Shown: positions 1-11,114 of the stretch, in pieces
Layout of the letters: every line of letters starts with the position of its first letter
Position numbering within the stretch: the stretch's first letter is position 1
Source: Selaginella moellendorffii
Lineage: Eukaryota > Streptophyta > Lycopodiopsida > Selaginellales > Selaginellaceae
Assembly: GCF_000143415.4 (NCBI RefSeq)
Contig: NW_003314271.1
Location: 2,008,694 to 2,072,693, forward strand
DNA: 64,000 bases
Reading direction: 5' to 3'
Notes under the pieces: generated by a model
What the model was told of the DNA's origin: nothing
What the model saw: the letters and a program-made list of their open reading frames with translations, nothing else
The model's database searches: none
Position numbers and translations under genes: made by a program

Positions 1-2
1 AA

Positions 3-329
3 TACAAGTTCATCGTTGGCGGACAGTGGAGGCACTCCAACAGCCTCCCAACTGAGATGGACAGATGGGGAAACGTAAACAACGTCTTGTTTGTTGGTGG
101 TCGAGCGTCAACGACACCCGAGGGTGTGATCCATTCGCCAATGCCACAGGTGCTTTGTCCAGGCATTCCTTCTTTCAAGTTTTTCTTACATGTTTCTTTT
201 TCAAGGACCTCACAACGGTTAAAGTGATTGAGAGATTGCTCACCGAAGAGGAGCGTTTCACTCTCGCATTTGCCGCGCGGCGGCTTGCATTTTCAGTGTG
301 CCCGTCCAAGTTTGCTCCCAAGAGCAAAG
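3..329 (+). CDS. Partial gene at window edge: AMPK-beta-like CBM48 domain exon plus a following exon
   Basis: Reading from base 3 gives YKFIVGGQWRHSN...LPTE..RWGNVNNVLFVG. This is the end of an AMPK-beta/CBM48 glycogen-binding module (pattern YKFIVDGxWxxxxxxPxxxDxxGNxNNxxxV), as found in SnRK1 beta or beta-gamma subunits and in starch-related proteins. A pyrimidine-rich tract ending in AAG at 205 looks like an acceptor. The next candidate exon, 206-329, encodes DLTTVKVIERLLTEEERF...FAARRLAF and ends at AAAG|GTAATC, a good donor. The 5' part lies outside the window. The first exon's donor is not certain, and after the second exon I find no continuation in the AT-rich DNA up to 3 kb, so the gene may be truncated. 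The exact host protein is not identified. Confidence 0.5.
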
Positions 330-3148
330 GTAATCTTTAAGCACTACAGAATCACTTAACTGTAAAACTGATCAGGACAAAACAAGTAGCCATCGTAAGT
401 TGGACGGACTGGCTGTAAAATGAGCTAATATAAGTGAGATTTAAATAAAGTTTTTTGAAAATTTTCATTTACGTTATTCAGAATTTAATTTGAGATAAAA
501 ATATTAATAATTTACTATTGAAAAAGAAATATTTGATTTTTCATGTTGTTAATTTTTTTCTAAAGTATTATTAATACAATACTAAATATTATTTAATATT
601 TAGTAGTGGTGCTTCAATCAAATCAAGATCCAAGGATGACCCTAGCTCACTAAAGTTAGAGTTCTTAGGCCTAGAGTTCCTAACCCTCATGCTAGTGGTT
701 AGGAAATTAATGTTTCTAAACTATAATTTTATTTTAATTAAATAATAAATAAAGAATTACAAATTTAAATTATAAATACATGGAATATAGCAATGTGCAT
801 ATTCAATTAACTTAAAATTTATAAGAGAGAATAGTCTAAATTAAAACTAATCCAATGGCTATTAAAATTTCAATATGCTCATAGCCATATATCTGGACCT
901 CACATCATTGCCTTTTCTTAGAAGGATATAAGGTAATTAATTTTTTTTGTTGATGGGCCAAAAGAAACATCAAAAAAGGTATTAATGGATTTATCACTTT
1001 AATTGTTGCATATATAAAATTTTTGGAGGATTAGCTTATTGAAAGTTATGCCAAATATATAGTCCTTTCCATAGAACAAAGAACCACTTATACATATCAA
1101 ATCACAATCCATAAAAATGGAAAAATGAATAAACACCAAATCATTCACTTTATACTCTATAGGTGGACAATAAGAATTATAGTACTATTGTTGTCCCAAG
1201 TGTTTAACAGATTTTACTCAAATTAGTGAAAGAATGTTTATCAAATATTAATCCTATAAGTAATAACAAGGTTTTCTAAAAACAAATTGAGCTTTACAAC
1301 TCAAACCTTTAGATAACAAGCCTAAGTAAACTAATTTAGAATTTCACCATTATCCAATATATAATTGGACAACATAATATATATATAGATTCTGAAATAC
1401 CATCTAGTCCTATGACACACCATTCTTAAGAGTGCTATAAGAAATATATATCAATGTAAGTGCTCTTGATTGTATGATGTAAATATGCATAATGAAATTA
1501 CACCTCATTACAGATCATCTTTAAAAGAAGCGAAGATAATTTATATATTTAACCATTTGTCTTTAATGACTCTATTTCTTATCTCAATTTGACTGATACT
1601 TTTGCACTGCCTTTATGAGAGAGCATAACATTAGCTAATTGAATTAATAGATTAATTCTTACAATTTTGATTGATCCACTCATAATCATGTATAAGAAGA
1701 ATCCAGTATATTCATCACTCATAATAAACTCAGGGGAGGTTTACTTTTACTAACAGTAATATAGAACAACTTAATACTACCAATAAACTTTACTAGCTCA
1801 AAATGTAACCCTAAATTGCTAATATGCCTCACTCAGAAGCCTAAGTGTAAACTCATGAAAATGGTGCATCTCAAATCTATTTTATTAGCCTAAGAAAAAG
1901 CTTATATATTATGGTATACAATGGTACATATAATAATATATACTTAAGAGCAACCAAATATTTACCACTTGGATCATTATTTTTCATCTTTGCATATATG
2001 TAATGAGACTAGTTACCCAATTTCATCAGATAGTATTCATTGAAACTAATCTCTACCAAAAAAAGTGTAATTTATCTCTTTCCCTTTAAACCAACTAAAA
2101 AACCTTTAATACTTATTTTATCCCCATTTATACCCCAAGGTTTATAAATTGGTCAAAAAGAGAGTGGCATATTGTTTATGTTACAAATAAAATTGATGGT
2201 GTTAATGTTATAAATATCTATCAATGGAATGTTAGAGTGAGGGCAATCTCAAATGTTTAAGACAAACTTAACTCCACAAGTCTTCTATAGCTTTTATACA
2301 AGGATGGGGAATATTTCTGAAAGTGGAATATTCCTCATCTCTCTTATGCTAGAATCTGTGGAATCTAGGCAGTGATCTCAAGTGAACACCTCCACCATAG
2401 AAAGTAACTTGTCTATAAGAGCCAATTTTAATGAAAGGATATGCACCTTCAGCTCATCTAGAAATCCACAAAAGATTATGGTAGAACCTTTAACTTAGAT
2501 GCTAAAGAAGTCATACTATGGACCTATACCCAATGCTTAGAGAAGGCAAGTGCAAGAGTAGAGATATATGAAAGTGAAACAGAGAAAAAATGGAAAGGAA
2601 AATAAAAAGAAAGAGGATAAAATGATGGAGAAGAAGAGAAGAAAGTTGGAGTTTAGGGTTAGAGGGAGGAAAAGATAAAAAGGTAAGGAGAATCAAATGA
2701 AAACAAGCTTAAATTTGGCTCTTGAGCTCTACAACGTTATTGTCAAGTTGGTCATACTCAGTACCTTAGTCAAAATATGGCTAGACAGCAAAAGGATACC
2801 ATCACCAAATTATGATAATCAGTGCAGAAGTCAAAATAAATGTCTGAAAATGATGTAATTGTGTGGTGATGCTGGCCAAGTGTGATAGTAGCGTTATGCT
2901 TTGATCTAATAATCTTAAATTGGGATAAACATCTCCAAACCATATCAAACTTTGCTACAATACTGTTAAAAGAGGAATTGTCCATTTGTTGTAAATGTAA
3001 AAAGTTAAAATTTCTTTTGTAAAACTTATAATTAACTATGTTAACTTAAATTAACATACTAAATTAAAACTAACTTCTAAACTCAATTCAACTTTAAACT
3101 ATCCCCTATACAACCGCTAATTCTTTTGAAAAACTAAAACTACCATCT
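330..3148. other. AT-rich intergenic DNA, no gene seen
   Basis: No ORF here resembles a protein family. The stretch from about 1456 onward is the left arm of a duplicated block, repeated near 6023. Bases about 2055-2165 are an eroded copy of the TRIM-1 LTR that is intact at 46497-46658 (shared order: TTATCTCT, CCTTTAAACCAACT, TTATCCCCATTTAT, CCAAGG). A stretch at about 1717-1880 resembles, in inverse orientation, sequence at 37.75-37.98 kb. Confidence 0.6.
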
Positions 3149-4450
3149 TCAAAGACTGTATTTCCTGACTAGCCGCTTCATTGCAAGGTGCTCTGCCTTA
3201 GTCATTGGCATGACAAGCGGCCAGGTGTCGTCTTCAGGGTTCCCCCTCTCCGTCCAGCTGATAACAGGCTGCACATGAAGGCAATTGTGCTCAATCATGG
3301 AATCAACATGATCTGAAGGTAACTTCAGCTCGCACTTGGACACCACGCCCTCTGGCGCATTGGCACACACTTTTATCACCTCACTCCAGTCCTCCGGCTT
3401 CCAGAGCCCATTGCCTCGTCCCTCGATGCTCCTAAATTTGCCAGGAGACCAGCCTGAAACCACATTTGCCACTGCAGTAGTGATCGAGAGCCCTGCTTCG
3501 CCTTCAAAGACCTCTGCAGCTTCCCCTGGCTCAGAAGATTCAATCGCACTCGCCAAGAGGTTCAACTCCAGCATTTGACCGCCATACAGTCTATAGACAG
3601 CATCCCACAAAGGCTCAACCTCCGCCTGCTTCGCTTCCCCTACCCGGAGCATGAAATATGCCTTCGCCAGGGGCTCCGAGAGGTGTCCCACGTACCAACG
3701 AGCGACACGGTGACCTGCGAGGGCGCCGCACTTAGCCAGCCAGCGCTCAAAGAAGTTCTCTGACGACCCCAGGACGACATTAGATGAACGTTCCTCCTTA
3801 CAGATCGCCACCAGACACCTGAGAAGCATGTTCAGATTCGCCATCCCATCAGGCGTTTCCGCCCATGACATCAAGGCATTGGCCTCGTCAATGAAGATCG
3901 TAGGGAAAGCGTTTGTATGCCCGCCCTTCAGTGCAATCCTTGTCCACGACAGGCAACATTCTTTGAGAGCCGCTAGCACTGCATCGATACCTTTCGGCTC
4001 TGGCTTGCCAAACAGTTGAAACTTTCCAAACCCGAATGGAGTCTCCAAATCTACTCCATCCTTTAACCCCACCTGCAGCGCCCATTTTCCTGTCAGATCG
4101 CTCCCGAAGCCTACACGCATCTGGAAAACCGATAGGGATTTCAAGAAGCCCCCCATGAGCTTCGTAGCCAAGCGTCCAGGGTCGGTAAGGCCAGAGTCAC
4201 GAAGATTCACGTACGTGGACGTTCCAGGGTACATACCTTCCCGCTGCCTTCTGCAATACTCGCGCATCAGCATGGTCTTGCCCGACGACTTCGGCCCCAG
4301 CATAGTCGCCAAGACTGCGGCATCTCCCTCTCTCCTGTGAAGCGCCTTGCGCAAGGCCGCCAGTTCGCTGGACCGGTTGAAGAAAGCTTCCTTCAGCGAC
4401 ATGTCTGACAGAGAAGCAATCCTCCGGCATTGCCGACCCGCCCGAAGCAT
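3149..4450 (-). CDS. P-loop ATPase (archaeal-ATPase/STAND-like), copy 1
   Basis: A 433-aa protein, chosen from the MLRAGRQ start at 4450 because copy 2 begins at the same place; the frame is open further upstream to 4573 but that extension is not shared. The N-terminal 18 residues are Arg-rich with no acidic residue before Asp16, compatible with a mitochondrial presequence. FFNRSSELAAL (about 23-33) is the usual entry of the ATPase_2/AAA-like fold. Walker A is GPKSSGKT (about 52-59), Walker B is TIFIDEAN (about 184-191), a sensor-like strand VVLGSSENFFERW follows near 225, and Arg residues in GHRVARWY may act as an arginine finger. The C-terminal half has no motif I recognise. It is intronless over the conserved part. 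I infer ATP hydrolysis; the partner and pathway are unknown. Confidence 0.75.
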   Translation of the reverse strand: MLRAGRQCRRIASLSDMSLKEAFFNRSSELAALRKALHRREGDAAVLATMLGPKSSGKTMLMREYCRRQREGMYPGTSTYVNLRDSGLTDPGRLATKLMGGFLKSLSVFQMRVGFGSDLTGKWALQVGLKDGVDLETPFGFGKFQLFGKPEPKGIDAVLAALKECCLSWTRIALKGGHTNAFPTIFIDEANALMSWAETPDGMANLNMLLRCLVAICKEERSSNVVLGSSENFFERWLAKCGALAGHRVARWYVGHLSEPLAKAYFMLRVGEAKQAEVEPLWDAVYRLYGGQMLELNLLASAIESSEPGEAAEVFEGEAGLSITTAVANVVSGWSPGKFRSIEGRGNGLWKPEDWSEVIKVCANAPEGVVSKCELKLPSDHVDSMIEHNCLHVQPVISWTERGNPEDDTWPLVMPMTKAEHLAMKRLVRKYSL

Positions 4451-4505
4451 CGCCATAAGAAACCCTAGCCACCGACAAAGCCCCAAAAACCCTAGACTCA
4501 AATAT
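4451..4505 (-). promoter_or_regulatory. Conserved leader of ATPase copy 1
   Basis: The 55 bases upstream of the shared start codon are nearly the same as those upstream of copy 2 (8966-9018), including an AACCCTA-type motif (on minus: TCTAGGGTTT). Beyond this point the two copies diverge completely, because copy 1 has a TIR element 40 bp further upstream. The two copies therefore probably have different promoters. Confidence 0.4.
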
Positions 4506-4542
4506 AAAAAATAAAAGTTCAATAAAAAGCGTCGTGACTTAC

Positions 4543-5146
4543 GCCTCCCGTTAAAACTCGTTCTGATTTGCAACGTGGAGGCCCGCGTGGCAAAAGGATG
4601 TGATGATGTGGCGAGACACGAACCAAAAAAAATTTAAGTATGAAAACGTGTTCTTTGGGGAGCAGCACGCCCGCCACCCGGATCACCTGACCATGCAGCC
4701 GGATCATCTTCTGGTCGCTCAGGGATGGAGTTCTTTTCGTTGTTGCCCTGCCCACCACCGCCACCACAGCCACTGCCGCGCCGCTTCCAATTTCCCTACC
4801 GCCAAACAGTGATCTAGTTCGTCATAGCCAGGGCTTGCTCATCACTCCCCACCTGCCAGCCAAAGCTTCCACAACGCTGAAAACCATGGATGATCCCTTC
4901 ACACTTCCACATTTTATCCAAGAACGCAGCCAGGGCTTAGCACCATCAAGCAAGATCCTTGGGGAGGGAATTGAAGGCGAGATCCTGGTGGACCTAGAGC
5001 AGGCAGTGCGTAAGAGCCAAATGTGCGAGGGCTTGTCACCCGACCTCACCGAGACTTAGAATTTTTTCTTTGTTCATATTGTCTTGCCACATCAACAATT
5101 CCTTTTTGCCACGCATTGCAAATCAAAACGAGTTTTAATGGGAGGC
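4543..5146. mobile_element. TIR element, about 604 bp, possibly Pack-MULE-like
   Basis: Left end GCCTCCCGTTAAAACTCG... and the inverse of the right end GCCTCCCATTAAAACTCG... match for about 75-85 bp with a few indels; both arms continue through GTGGCAAAA and TGATGTGGC. No clear target-site duplication remains. The interior is GC-richer than its surroundings and has two overlapping open frames (plus 4835-5059; minus 4822-5049) with no family I recognise. The interior may be captured host DNA, as in Pack-MULEs, but this is an inference. Confidence 0.65.
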
Positions 5147-5149
5147 TGA

Positions 5150-5382
5150 AAGAAAGGTCTCTCTAAGAAACAAAGAAGGGGACCGTCGCTCTCACTGTCA
5201 AGGGTAAACAAGAATTTCTTGTTCCACTTCGGCCCTACCCTGGAAGATGTTGGTCTAGATAAGAGAAAAGAATATGATCGCTTTACCTTTGGAAGAAGAA
5301 GTGGAAGAAAACTCTTACTTAAAACCTCACAGTTTTTGATGTTGGCAGCATTAATGAGACAAACCTCTAGTGTCCCAGCCAT
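5150..5382 (-). pseudogene. C2-domain protein fragment (first exon)
   Basis: The minus-strand frame starts MAGTLEVCLINAANIKN, then after a diverged stretch reads GPKWNKKFLFTLDSES. This is the N-terminal half of a small plant C2-domain protein of the ERG3/SRC2 type (usual pattern MAGTLEVxLxxAKxLK...NPxWNEKFxFxV). The usual DPYV calcium-loop segment is not recognisable, and the frame runs directly into the right TIR of the neighbouring element, with no C2 remainder on its far side. It is a truncated remnant, left either by transposon insertion or by capture. Confidence 0.6.
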
Positions 5383-5399
5383 TCTTTCTTACTTGAAAT

Positions 5400-7657
5400 A
5401 AGAGATTTTTGGATCGACCTCAAAGGCTTTTCAAAGAGGAGATGATTAGTGGCATTGTTTTTGTTTGGCTCAAGTTGATTAAAAGATAATGCTTATGAGA
5501 TTTAATTCTATGGAAAAAGGGTAATTGTTTGATAAAAGAGCCTTTATTAATTATTTTATCCTTATTTATCCTCTAAGGTTCTAAAGATCCATGGTGATAA
5601 TATATTAAAATCTCATCTTATAATTACATGTGTTACAATTATTTGAGTTGTTCAGTATGAAGTTACTGTTTAGTATAGTTTATCGTCCTCAAACAGATGG
5701 GCACACCAAATGCAAGAATGCTTAAGGATTATTTGTAGTATTATGTTGTGGCAGATTACTGAGTTAAGTATTTTTACATAGCAAAAATATGTTATAACAG
5801 CTGTTTTCCATAGGAGATATTATTAGGCAATGCTCATCAGGTTCATTAGTAAATCATTGTACCAAAACAAATGATAAGTGTTAGTCTTAGTTGTTGAAAC
5901 TTGTATAGAGTAGTAGTACTAAAGTTGGTCTAAAATTACTAAGGTAATGGGCAACTTTATTGATATAGCTACTTTAGATTATTTTGTGGCTACAGATATA
6001 GTTCAACAAGTTAGACTAACAATGTAAGTACTCTTGATTGTATGATGTGAATATATGAAATGAAATCACATTTTGTTGTAGATCATCTTTTAAAGAAGAG
6101 AAGATAATTTATATATTTAATATTTTATCTTTAATGACTTTATTTTATATCTCAATTTAACTAACATTACTTTTGCATTGCCTTTATGAGAGAGCACAAC
6201 AACAATTACTTGAATTAATAAATTAATTCTTACAATTTTAATTAATCCACTCATAATCATACATAAGAAGAATCCACTAGTGCCGTGTTACTTATTCACT
6301 ACTCATAATAAACTCAAGGGAGGTTTATTTTTAGTGACAGTAATATAAAACAACTCATAGTAACTATCAATAATACTGCCAATAAACTAGAATTAATCTT
6401 ACCAACTCAAAGTGTAGCCCTAAATTGCTAATATGCCTCACTTAGAAGCCCAAGTGTAAACTCATGAAAATGGTACATCTCAAATCAATTTTATGAGCCC
6501 AAGAAAAAGCTCAAATATTATGTTATAAAATGATACACATAATAATATATACTTGAGAACAACCAAACATATACTCACTTGGACAATTATTTTTCATCTT
6601 TGCATATGTAATGAGATTAATTGCTTAATCTCATTAGATAGTATTCATTGAGACTAATCTCTACCAAGAAATGTACAATTTAGTTCTTTCTCTTTAAGCC
6701 AATCGAAAAAGTGGCATTTTCTTGATGAAAGAACCTTTAATGTTTATTTTATTCTTATTTATCCCCTAAATTTTGTAAATTGGTCAAAAAGATAGGGTTA
6801 TATTGTCTATGTTGTGATAAAATTGATGGTGTTAGATCTTATAAATCTCTATCAATGGGATATTAGAGTGAGGGCAATCTCAAATGTTTAAGAAAAACTT
6901 CTAAACTCCAACTCTTCTATAACTTTTGTACAAGGATGAGGAATATTCCTGAAAGTGGAATATTCCTCCTCTCTCTTATGCTAGAATCTATGGAATCTAG
7001 GTAGCAATCTCAACAAGAGAACACAAAACATCATGGTAGGCTTTTAAGTTCAAGTGAGAACCTAGATGACTTAAATGCTAAAGAAGTCATACTATAGACC
7101 TATACCCAATACTCAGAGAAGGCAAGTGCAATATGGAAGCAAAACAAAAGAAAAATGAAAAGAAAAATGATAAAATGATGGAGAAGAAGAGAATAAAGTG
7201 GTGTGGAGTTTAGAGTTAAAGGGAAAACACTATGGGACATAAGTTGAGTATCAAGAGGAAAAGATAAAAAGGTAAAGAGAATCAAATGAAAACAAGCTTA
7301 AATTTTAAGCTCTGGAAATGCAACCTTGTCAAGTTGGTTATACTTAGTACCTTAGTCAAAATATGGCTAGAAAGCAAAAGGATACCATTACCAAATTATA
7401 GTAATCAGTGCAGAAGTGAAAATAAATGTATGAAAATGATGTAAGTAGCTTTGATATGATAGTCTTAAATTGGGATAAACAACTCCAAACCATATCAAAC
7501 TTTGCTACAATACTATTAAATGAAGTGTGGCAATTGTCCAATGTAACTAGAAAGTTAAATTAACTTATGCTAAATTAAGTTCAACTTCTAAACTCAGATT
7601 ATCCCCTGTTACTACATACAACCGCTAATTCTTTTGAAAAACTAAAAACTACTATAT
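5400..7657. other. AT-rich intergenic DNA between ATPase copies
   Basis: No gene is visible. Bases about 5517-5640 and about 6675-6790 are eroded copies of the TRIM-1 LTR (order: AAAGGGTAATTG, GATAAAAGAGCC, TTATCC...TTTATCC, CTAAGGTT). From 6023 the sequence repeats the block that begins at 1456. Confidence 0.6.
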
Positions 7658-9018
7658 TCAAAGACTGTATTTCCTAACTAGCCGCTTCATTGCAAGGTGC
7701 TCTGCCTTTGTCATTGGCATGACAAGCGGCCAGGTGTCGTCTTCAGGGTTCCCCCTCTCCGTCCAGCTGATAACAGGCTGCACATGAAGGCAATTGTGCT
7801 CAATCATGGAATCAACATGATCTGAAGGTAACTTCAGCTCGCACTTGGACACCACGCCCTCTGGCGCATTGGCACACACTTTTATCACCTCACTCCAGTC
7901 CTCCGGCTTCCAGAGCCCATTGCCTCGTCCCTCGATGCTCCTAAATTTGCCAGGAGACCAGCCTGAAACCACATTTGCCACTGCAGTAGTGATCGAGAGC
8001 CCTGCTTCGCCTTCAAAGACCTCTGCAGCTTCCCCTGGCTCAGAAGATTCAATCGCACTCGCCAAGAGGTTCAACTCGAGCATTTGACCGCCATACAGTC
8101 TATAGACAGCATCCCACAAAGGCTCAACCTCCGCCTGCTTCGCTTCCCCTACCCGGAGCATGAAATATGCCTTCGCCAGGGGCTCCGAGAGGTGTCCCAC
8201 GTACCAACGAGCGACACGGTGACCTGCGAGGGCGCCGCACTTAGCCAGCCAGCGCTCAAAGAAGTTCTCTGACGACCCCAGGACGACATTAGATGAACGT
8301 TCCTCCTTACAGATCGCCACCAGACACCTGAGAAGCATGTTCAGATTCGCCATCCCATCAGGCGTTTCCGCCCATGACATCAAGGCATTGGCCTCGTCAA
8401 TGAAGATCGTAGGGAAAGCGTTTGTATGCCCGCCCTTCAGTGCAATCCTTGTCCACGACAGGCAACATTCTTTGAGAGCCGCTAGCACTGCATCGATACC
8501 TTTCGGCTCTGGCTTGCCAAACAGTTGAAACTTTCCAAACCCGAATGGAGTCTCCAAATCTACTCCATCCTTTAACCCCACCTGCAGCGCCCATTTTCCT
8601 GTCAGATCGCTCCCGAAGCCTACACGCATCTGGAAAACCGATAGGGATTTCAAGAAGCCCCCCATGAGCTTCGTAGCCAAGCGTCCAGGGTCGGTAAGGC
8701 CAGAGTCACGAAGATTCACGTACGTGGACGTTCCAGGATACATACCTTCCCGCTGCCTTCTGCAATACTCGCGCATCAGCATGGTCTTGCCCGACGACTT
8801 CGGCCCCAGAATAGTCGCCAAGACTGCGGTATCTCCCTCTCTCCTGTGAAGCGCCAGCGCCTTGTGCAAGGCCGCCAGTTCGCTGGACCGGTTGAAGAAA
8901 GCTTCCTTCAGCGACATGTCTGACAGAGAAGCAATCCTCCGGCATTGCCTACCCGCCCAAAGCATCGGTATAAGAAACCCTAGCCACCGACAAAGCGGAA
9001 AAACCCTAGACTCAAATA
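6023..9018. repeat. Segmental duplication, unit 2 (with ATPase copy 2)
   Basis: Partner of 1456-4505. The two units are arranged head to tail with about 1.5 kb between them, which contains the TIR element and the C2 fragment. Confidence 0.85.
7658..8965 (-). CDS. P-loop ATPase (archaeal-ATPase/STAND-like), copy 2
   Basis: A 435-aa protein starting MLWAGRQ. It differs from copy 1 by roughly nine base changes and one 6-bp in-frame duplication (extra Ala-Leu near residue 38), while about 600 bp in the middle look identical. Walker A GPKSSGKT is at 54-61, Walker B PTIFIDEA at 185-192, sensor-like VVLGSSE at 227-233. Both copies are intact, so both may be expressed. The 5' flank differs from copy 1 beyond about 9018 and includes a CCAAT-like box (AGCCAATCAC near 9062, plus strand). 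Confidence 0.75.
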   Translation of the reverse strand: MLWAGRQCRRIASLSDMSLKEAFFNRSSELAALHKALALHRREGDTAVLATILGPKSSGKTMLMREYCRRQREGMYPGTSTYVNLRDSGLTDPGRLATKLMGGFLKSLSVFQMRVGFGSDLTGKWALQVGLKDGVDLETPFGFGKFQLFGKPEPKGIDAVLAALKECCLSWTRIALKGGHTNAFPTIFIDEANALMSWAETPDGMANLNMLLRCLVAICKEERSSNVVLGSSENFFERWLAKCGALAGHRVARWYVGHLSEPLAKAYFMLRVGEAKQAEVEPLWDAVYRLYGGQMLELNLLASAIESSEPGEAAEVFEGEAGLSITTAVANVVSGWSPGKFRSIEGRGNGLWKPEDWSEVIKVCANAPEGVVSKCELKLPSDHVDSMIEHNCLHVQPVISWTERGNPEDDTWPLVMPMTKAEHLAMKRLVRKYSL

Positions 9019-9019
9019 T

Positions 9020-10160
9020 CTATCAGAATGAGTTGCCGAACTTTCTGGGCCGCCGGATCCAGCCAATCACAGCCGTCCGATGAGGGTTAACTGTAAAGGG
9101 GTTGTTTCTTTATGATGTTTGGGAGGCCTGGTGTTTGTGGTTTGAGTGCATTGGTTTTGTTTTGTAATGTTTTTCTAGGGTTTATGAAATGGTGAGAGAG
9201 CCCTTTTGCAATCCAAATCTGAGGCACTGTGTAATGCCGCTGGAATGAGCCATGTCCTAGTATGGTTTGTGTCAAGATCTAATTGATTTGTCCATGCTTT
9301 CTTATAATATCTTCCATTTTACTTTCTTTTCTTCTTCTCCTACTGAAATCTGGTTCTCACTTGCAGAGGTTTTTCAAGAACAAAGGAGGAAGACAATGGA
9401 GCAGCTAATCATCCCTACATGGCTTTGAAGAGGAAGCCTTGAGCTTCCACAAAGATCCTCTATGCAACATGGTAACTCTTACAGTTTCCTTGAAATGGTT
9501 TGAGAAGTGTCTTCCAGATCGAGTAAAACCATTAAGAAGAAAGTGAGTGTAAATTCAAGGCAAAGTGCTGCCATTATAAGTTCTCACTAAAGCTCCAATA
9601 CTTGCAGCATAAGAATTGCTTATGATTGCCTGGGATGCATACCATACTGGTTTCAGACACCTTTTTCTTTCACTTTAAGCTTGATAGTCTTTGAGGAATT
9701 CGTTTTTCTTTTCTTCTTTTTTCTCTAGGAAACACTCATACCGATAGTTCAAAACAGGCATTCTAATCATGTTTATGACTTCTTTGAAATGTAGGAACAC
9801 TGTGACTTGGTCGATGATAATTCTGGAGTAAAAACACTGCAGCTTTAAATTCAAAGATATGTTTCTCTTATATAAAAACCAATCCAACTTCAGTGCAAAC
9901 TTTGATTTGCACTGTAAAGCCACCAGCGAGAGGCCATTCTTTACCATGCAGTAAGCCACGACGAGCATGGGAGGTTCTCTCTCAACATTCAATCGAAAAG
10001 ACAACTTCTCCACTCACATCAGAGCCTGTGTTGATCGAAAAGACAAAAAAGAAAAAAAAAGAGCTAGGAGAAAAAAAAAATCAACTCCAGCTCCAGAGAG
10101 AAAAACTTAGATATTTACAAGGTATGTACGGAAATTTAATAGAATAGATGACCTTGAGCG
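9020..10160. other. No confident gene; promoter side of ATPase copy 2
   Basis: Contains short open frames on both strands without recognisable domains. A purine run (A/G-rich) lies at about 10035-10105. I see no repeat that links this stretch to the rest of the window. Confidence 0.4.
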
Positions 10161-10170
10161 TTCCCTTCTA

Positions 10171-10266
10171 GAACTTTCAATCCACAGGATTGATTGCTAT
10201 AACTTCAATCTTAACCAGAACTTCATCCTTCTTGGGCATTGGGATTGGGATCTCCACATGCTACAA
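10171..10266 (-). pseudogene. Quinone oxidoreductase-like (MDR family) exon fragment
   Basis: The minus strand reads HVEIPIPMPKKDEVLVKIE then VIAINPVD, the N-terminal signature of zinc-independent medium-chain quinone oxidoreductases (pattern LEHVxVPxPxPKxxEVLxKVEAxSxNPxDWK). A TAG stands just before the His, where the family has Glu, and a TGA stands after Asp, where the family has Trp. I find no other domain of the family next to it, so it is a dead fragment. Confidence 0.6.
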
Positions 10267-10740
10267 CGTTTTAAAGCTTGTATGGAGGTGAAACAAGTAG
10301 ATCAAGTTCGATACTTTTTTACAAGCTTCACTTAGTCTTTCTTTTCATTTTTGCAAATACATTCCACATCTAAACATCAATTTGGAGATGAACTACTGGC
10401 CAACTGAGATGAGTTTGGAGCTGCAGTTGGTGAGGAGCTCCTACTACTTCCTCATCTCCTTGCCTAGGGTCTTGACTAATTTCCTGAGTGGACAAACTGA
10501 TTTCACGATTTCTTACTGTTGCTTTGTGGCAGCCTTAGAGATTCTAGAGCTATGGCAACCAATCTGACACTGCTGTGGCTAAGGCGACGAGAAACCTTGA
10601 CGCCTTGATCACCCAAAAGGGCCACATCAAATCATGCCTATGCCAAAGTTGAGAGTAATAACCTATATTATTATTGTACCTAAAACAGAAATAAGCAGAA
10701 AAGTTAACTCTTGTTGCACTAAAAACAATTATGAGGAGAA

Positions 10741-11069
10741 ATGTATACTAGTCTTATGGATTATGTTGCAAATCGTGCTTTAAATGAAAATATGACCCCC
10801 GGTAAAATTGTTATACTACCTTCAAGTTTTGATGGTAAACCTAGAGCAATGCAACAAAATAATCAAGATGCAATAACAATTATTGCTCATTACTCAAAAT
10901 TAGATATTTTCATTCCTTTCACTTGCAACCTTAAATGGCTTGAAATTATAGAAAACTTACATCCAAATGAGGGTCCAGAAGATTTTCTTGATTTGGTTTC
11001 TAGAGTTTTCCATATTAACTAAAAGAATTTTTGAAAGACATAAAAAAACATATATTTAGAAAATGTATA

Positions 11070-11114
<45 letters not shown>

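Larger units (their letters stand above)
1456..4505. repeat. Segmental duplication, unit 1 (with ATPase copy 1)
   Basis: This unit pairs with 6023-9018. The left boundary begins near GTAAGTGCTCTTGATTGTATG (first copy) and GTAAGTACTCTTGATTGTATG (second copy). The right boundary is in the leader upstream of the ATPase start, just after the shared CCCTAGACTCAAATAT. Offset in the coding part is 4,509 bp. The ATPase reading frame is almost identical in the two units, but the 3' flanks differ by many substitutions and indels. Confidence 0.85.
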
